Assembly (NCBI RefSeq): GCF_014283215.1
Contig: NZ_JACOMF010000003.1
Coordinates: forward strand, 186,001 to 250,000
From: Siccirubricoccus deserti
GTDB taxonomy: Bacteria; Pseudomonadota; Alphaproteobacteria; Acetobacterales; Acetobacteraceae
Length of the DNA stretch: 64,000 nucleotides
Direction: 5' to 3'
Shown in pieces: positions 62,224-64,000 of this stretch (within the stretch, counting starts at the first letter, position 1; each line of letters begins with the position of its first letter). Made by a program: the position numbers and the translations under genes. Below the pieces are notes generated by a model. It was not told the origin of the DNA. It ran no database searches and saw nothing but the letters and a program-made list of their open reading frames with translations.

Positions 62224-62967
62224 TCAGCTTCCGGCCAGGCGGCGGAAGCCTTCGGTGACGCGGCGGATGAACTCCGGCTCGCGGGTCCGCCAGTAGCGCG
62301 GGTCGCGCATCATCGCCCGCAGCTCGCCCTCGGTCTCGGCGGATTGCGGCACCGCATCGCGGGCCAGGCCCGGCTCACCCTTCCGCATCATCTGCTCAAG
62401 CGCGAGCACGCCCTCGGCGGTGCTGGAGAGCGCGGCATAGACCGGCTCCGGCAGCTTCGCCCGGCCCCAGGCGGCAAGCTGCGCCGCGATCTGGCGGAAC
62501 CGCTCCTCGCCGCCGAAATGCTCGGCCAGCTTCTCGCGCTGGCGGTCGGCTTCGTACTGCGCCGCGGCCTCGGCGATCAGCGGCAGCAGCCGCTCGGCGG
62601 CGAGGTCGTAGACCAGCTGCGCCTGGTCATTGCTGAAATGCGCCGCATGCAGCCGGCTGTTCACCGCCGGATCGGCGCAGCACAGTTCATGCGGCGCGGT
62701 AAGGCTGTAGCCCTCCGGCGCCTCCGGAATGCCCATGGCCTGGCGGAAGCGCAGCAGCTCCTCCGGCGCCGCATCGGCAGCGGGCGGGGCGGCGCGCTGC
62801 GACAGGCGCCGCTCCAGCTCGCGGTAGGATTTCAGCAGCGCATCGGTGCGCAGCGTGCCGGTCTCGGCGTCCCAGAATTTCTCCGGCACCTCGGCGGGGC
62901 GCTGGAAGGGCCTGTGGCCTTCTGGCGACAGCGAAGGGGCCGGCGGCTGCAGCAGATCCTCGGGCAT
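62224..62967 (-). CDS. phage scaffolding-like protein
   Basis: 247 aa, acidic and glutamine/glutamate-rich helical protein. EKFWDAETGTLRTDALLKSYRELERRLSQR is the hallmark start of T7-like capsid assembly proteins; the middle is helical (LVYDLAAERLLPLIAEAAAQYEADRQREKLAEHFGGEERFRQIAAQLAAWG) and the end basic (EPEFIRRVTEGFRRLAGS), which fits capsid binding. It lies six bases after the portal gene. Confidence 0.85.
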   Translation of the reverse strand: MPEDLLQPPAPSLSPEGHRPFQRPAEVPEKFWDAETGTLRTDALLKSYRELERRLSQRAAPPAADAAPEELLRFRQAMGIPEAPEGYSLTAPHELCCADPAVNSRLHAAHFSNDQAQLVYDLAAERLLPLIAEAAAQYEADRQREKLAEHFGGEERFRQIAAQLAAWGRAKLPEPVYAALSSTAEGVLALEQMMRKGEPGLARDAVPQSAETEGELRAMMRDPRYWRTREPEFIRRVTEGFRRLAGS

Positions 62968-62973
62968 GCGGGG

Positions 62974-64000
62974 TCACTCCCGGTTGGGCAGGGGTTGGGC
63001 GGTCGGGCTGGGCACCAGCACCTCGGCGGGGGCGCCGAGCGTGCGGGCGAGCCATCGCGTCGCCGCGACGGAATCCACCTGGGCGGCGGCCGCGCCGCCA
63101 AGCTGGCCGACCGCCTGCAGGAACAGCAGCGTGTTGGCGGCATCGGCGCGGCCCTGGACGCGGGCAAGCGGGCTTTCGTAGCGCAGCGTGATCTCCCGCC
63201 CATCGGCGACCAGCAGCGGCGGCAGCTCGCCGCGCCGGCGCAGGATGGCGAGGCAGCGGGTGACCAGCGGCGTCAGCAGCTCCGCCTGCAGCCGGCCATA
63301 GGCGGCGCCGAGCAGCCGCGCGGTCTGGGCGCTGCGTTCCAGCACCTCGGTCGCGGTCATCCGCGCATCCTGCGGCGTGCCCAGCCGGTCGGCGAGCAGC
63401 GCGCCGCGGATGCGCCCCCGGAGGTCCTGCAGCACCAGCTGCGAGACATCGAAATTGCCGGGCGCGGCGAGCGGGGTGAGGCCGGCGCTGCCCGGCGCCT
63501 TCGGGATGATCGCGCCCGGCACCAGCTTGATGGTGGCGGGGTTCAGCACGCCGTCATCCTCGGCCTGCCAGATGCCGGTGGCGGCGATGGAGGCGTTCTT
63601 CAGGATCAGCTCGACGACCTTGTTCGCCGTGCGGATGTCGGGCAGCGCCTTCATCACCGGGCCGCGGCCGTAGAGCTCGCCCGGCACCTTCAGCCAGCGG
63701 AAGGCGATGCAGGGGCTCTCGGCGAAGCGGCCCTCGGTGAGGGTCAGCGGGCGGGAGGAATCGGTGGTGAGCAGCGCGACATAGCGCGTGCCGCCACGAT
63801 CGGGTGTCACCACCTCCAGCACCGGATGGGTCGCCGGGTCATCCGCCGCGGCAGCGCGCAGCAGGTCGGCTGGCAGCTCCGCCGCGGGGAAGCGGCGGCG
63901 CAGTGCCGCGGCGGTCAGCCGGGCCTGGCGATAGACGGTGGAAAGCCGGCCATCCGGTCCTTCCTCCAGCACCGCCGTCCGCAGCGGCACGGCGGTGAAG
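62974..64000 (-). CDS. portal (head-to-tail connector) protein, 5' end outside the window
   Basis: At least 342 codons; the frame stays open to the window edge, so the N-terminal third is missing. FRWLKVPGELYGRGPVMKALPDIRTANKVVELILKNASIAATGIW is the signature of the T7 gp8 head-tail connector family, followed by RMTATEVLERSAQTARLLGAAYGRLQAELLTPLV, the wing/stem region. It is the first gene of the visible morphogenesis block. Anything upstream (polymerase, replication, integrase) would lie beyond base 64000. Confidence 0.92.
   Translation of the reverse strand, partial: FTAVPLRTAVLEEGPDGRLSTVYRQARLTAAALRRRFPAAELPADLLRAAAADDPATHPVLEVVTPDRGGTRYVALLTTDSSRPLTLTEGRFAESPCIAFRWLKVPGELYGRGPVMKALPDIRTANKVVELILKNASIAATGIWQAEDDGVLNPATIKLVPGAIIPKAPGSAGLTPLAAPGNFDVSQLVLQDLRGRIRGALLADRLGTPQDARMTATEVLERSAQTARLLGAAYGRLQAELLTPLVTRCLAILRRRGELPPLLVADGREITLRYESPLARVQGRADAANTLLFLQAVGQLGGAAAAQVDSVAATRWLARTLGAPAEVLVPSPTAQPLPNRE

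Overview
KIND OF ORGANISM. The window is very GC-rich (GC at most third codon positions), densely packed, and full of 1-4 nt stop/start overlaps. Gene content (180-kDa-class NAD-glutamate dehydrogenase, an orphan Bug-type tricarboxylate receptor, MocR/PNPOx pair, AapJ-like receptor, Wzm/Wzt pair) suggests an alphaproteobacterium of the Acetobacteraceae, Roseomonas-like. That taxonomic call is inference from protein families and base composition, not from a marker RNA; I found no rRNA or tRNA gene. REGION BY REGION. 0-7.5 kb: threonine synthase, an M16 peptidase and a PmbA/TldE homologue in a row, a small hypothetical gene, a secreted alpha/beta-hydrolase-like protein without its nucleophile, and a Tim44-domain membrane protein. 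7.5-10.2 kb (minus strand): a papain/C39-like lone protein, an XRE/MmyB regulator, and an orphan TTT receptor. 10.4-14.4 kb: a surface-polysaccharide block (SMR-like flippase subunit, GT-C glycosyltransferase, ABC-2 permease and ATPase). 14.5-19 kb: purD divergent from xseA, then an M23 peptidase and an SDR. 19-22.7 kb: a TonB-dependent receptor divergent from nikR (probable nickel uptake unit), and an AapJ-like receptor. 22.7-26.7 kb (minus): a fully coupled operon tetR-small membrane protein-devB-devC-devA with twin TetR palindromes in front. 26.8-35 kb: gdh-mug-MFS (minus) divergent from a JmjC hydroxylase and an OmpA-like protein. 35.1-36.4 kb: a lower-GC islet with one PIN-like nuclease candidate. 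36.5-42.1 kb: amidase and nitronate monooxygenase (minus), divergent from a RoxA-like dihaem lipoprotein coupled to a cytochrome P450. 42.2-47 kb: a GT4-deacetylase fusion and a second GT4, then about 1.1 kb of decayed or empty DNA holding one small membrane-protein gene. 47-52.8 kb: MocR/PNPOx, pyrD-HAD, a DMT transporter and DUF952. 52.8-64 kb (minus): a phage morphogenesis block running off the right edge. THE PHAGE BLOCK. Read in transcription order it is portal, scaffold, capsid, tail tubular A, tail tubular B, a small gp14-like protein, tailspike, small terminase, large terminase, a membrane/coiled-coil lysis candidate, and SleB endolysin. This is the T7 late-gene order, but there is no gp15/gp16 ejection core, and no polymerase, integrase or replication gene is visible. 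Base composition matches the host. It looks like an old or domesticated podovirus; the part beyond base 64000 is unseen. NON-CODING STRUCTURE. A dispersed palindromic element of about 100 bp occurs four times (near 0.14, 4.46, 5.0 and 51.4 kb), always on the plus strand ahead of a plus-strand gene, and differences between copies keep one short reading frame open. Several perfect palindromes and direct repeats mark likely operators or RNA hairpins.
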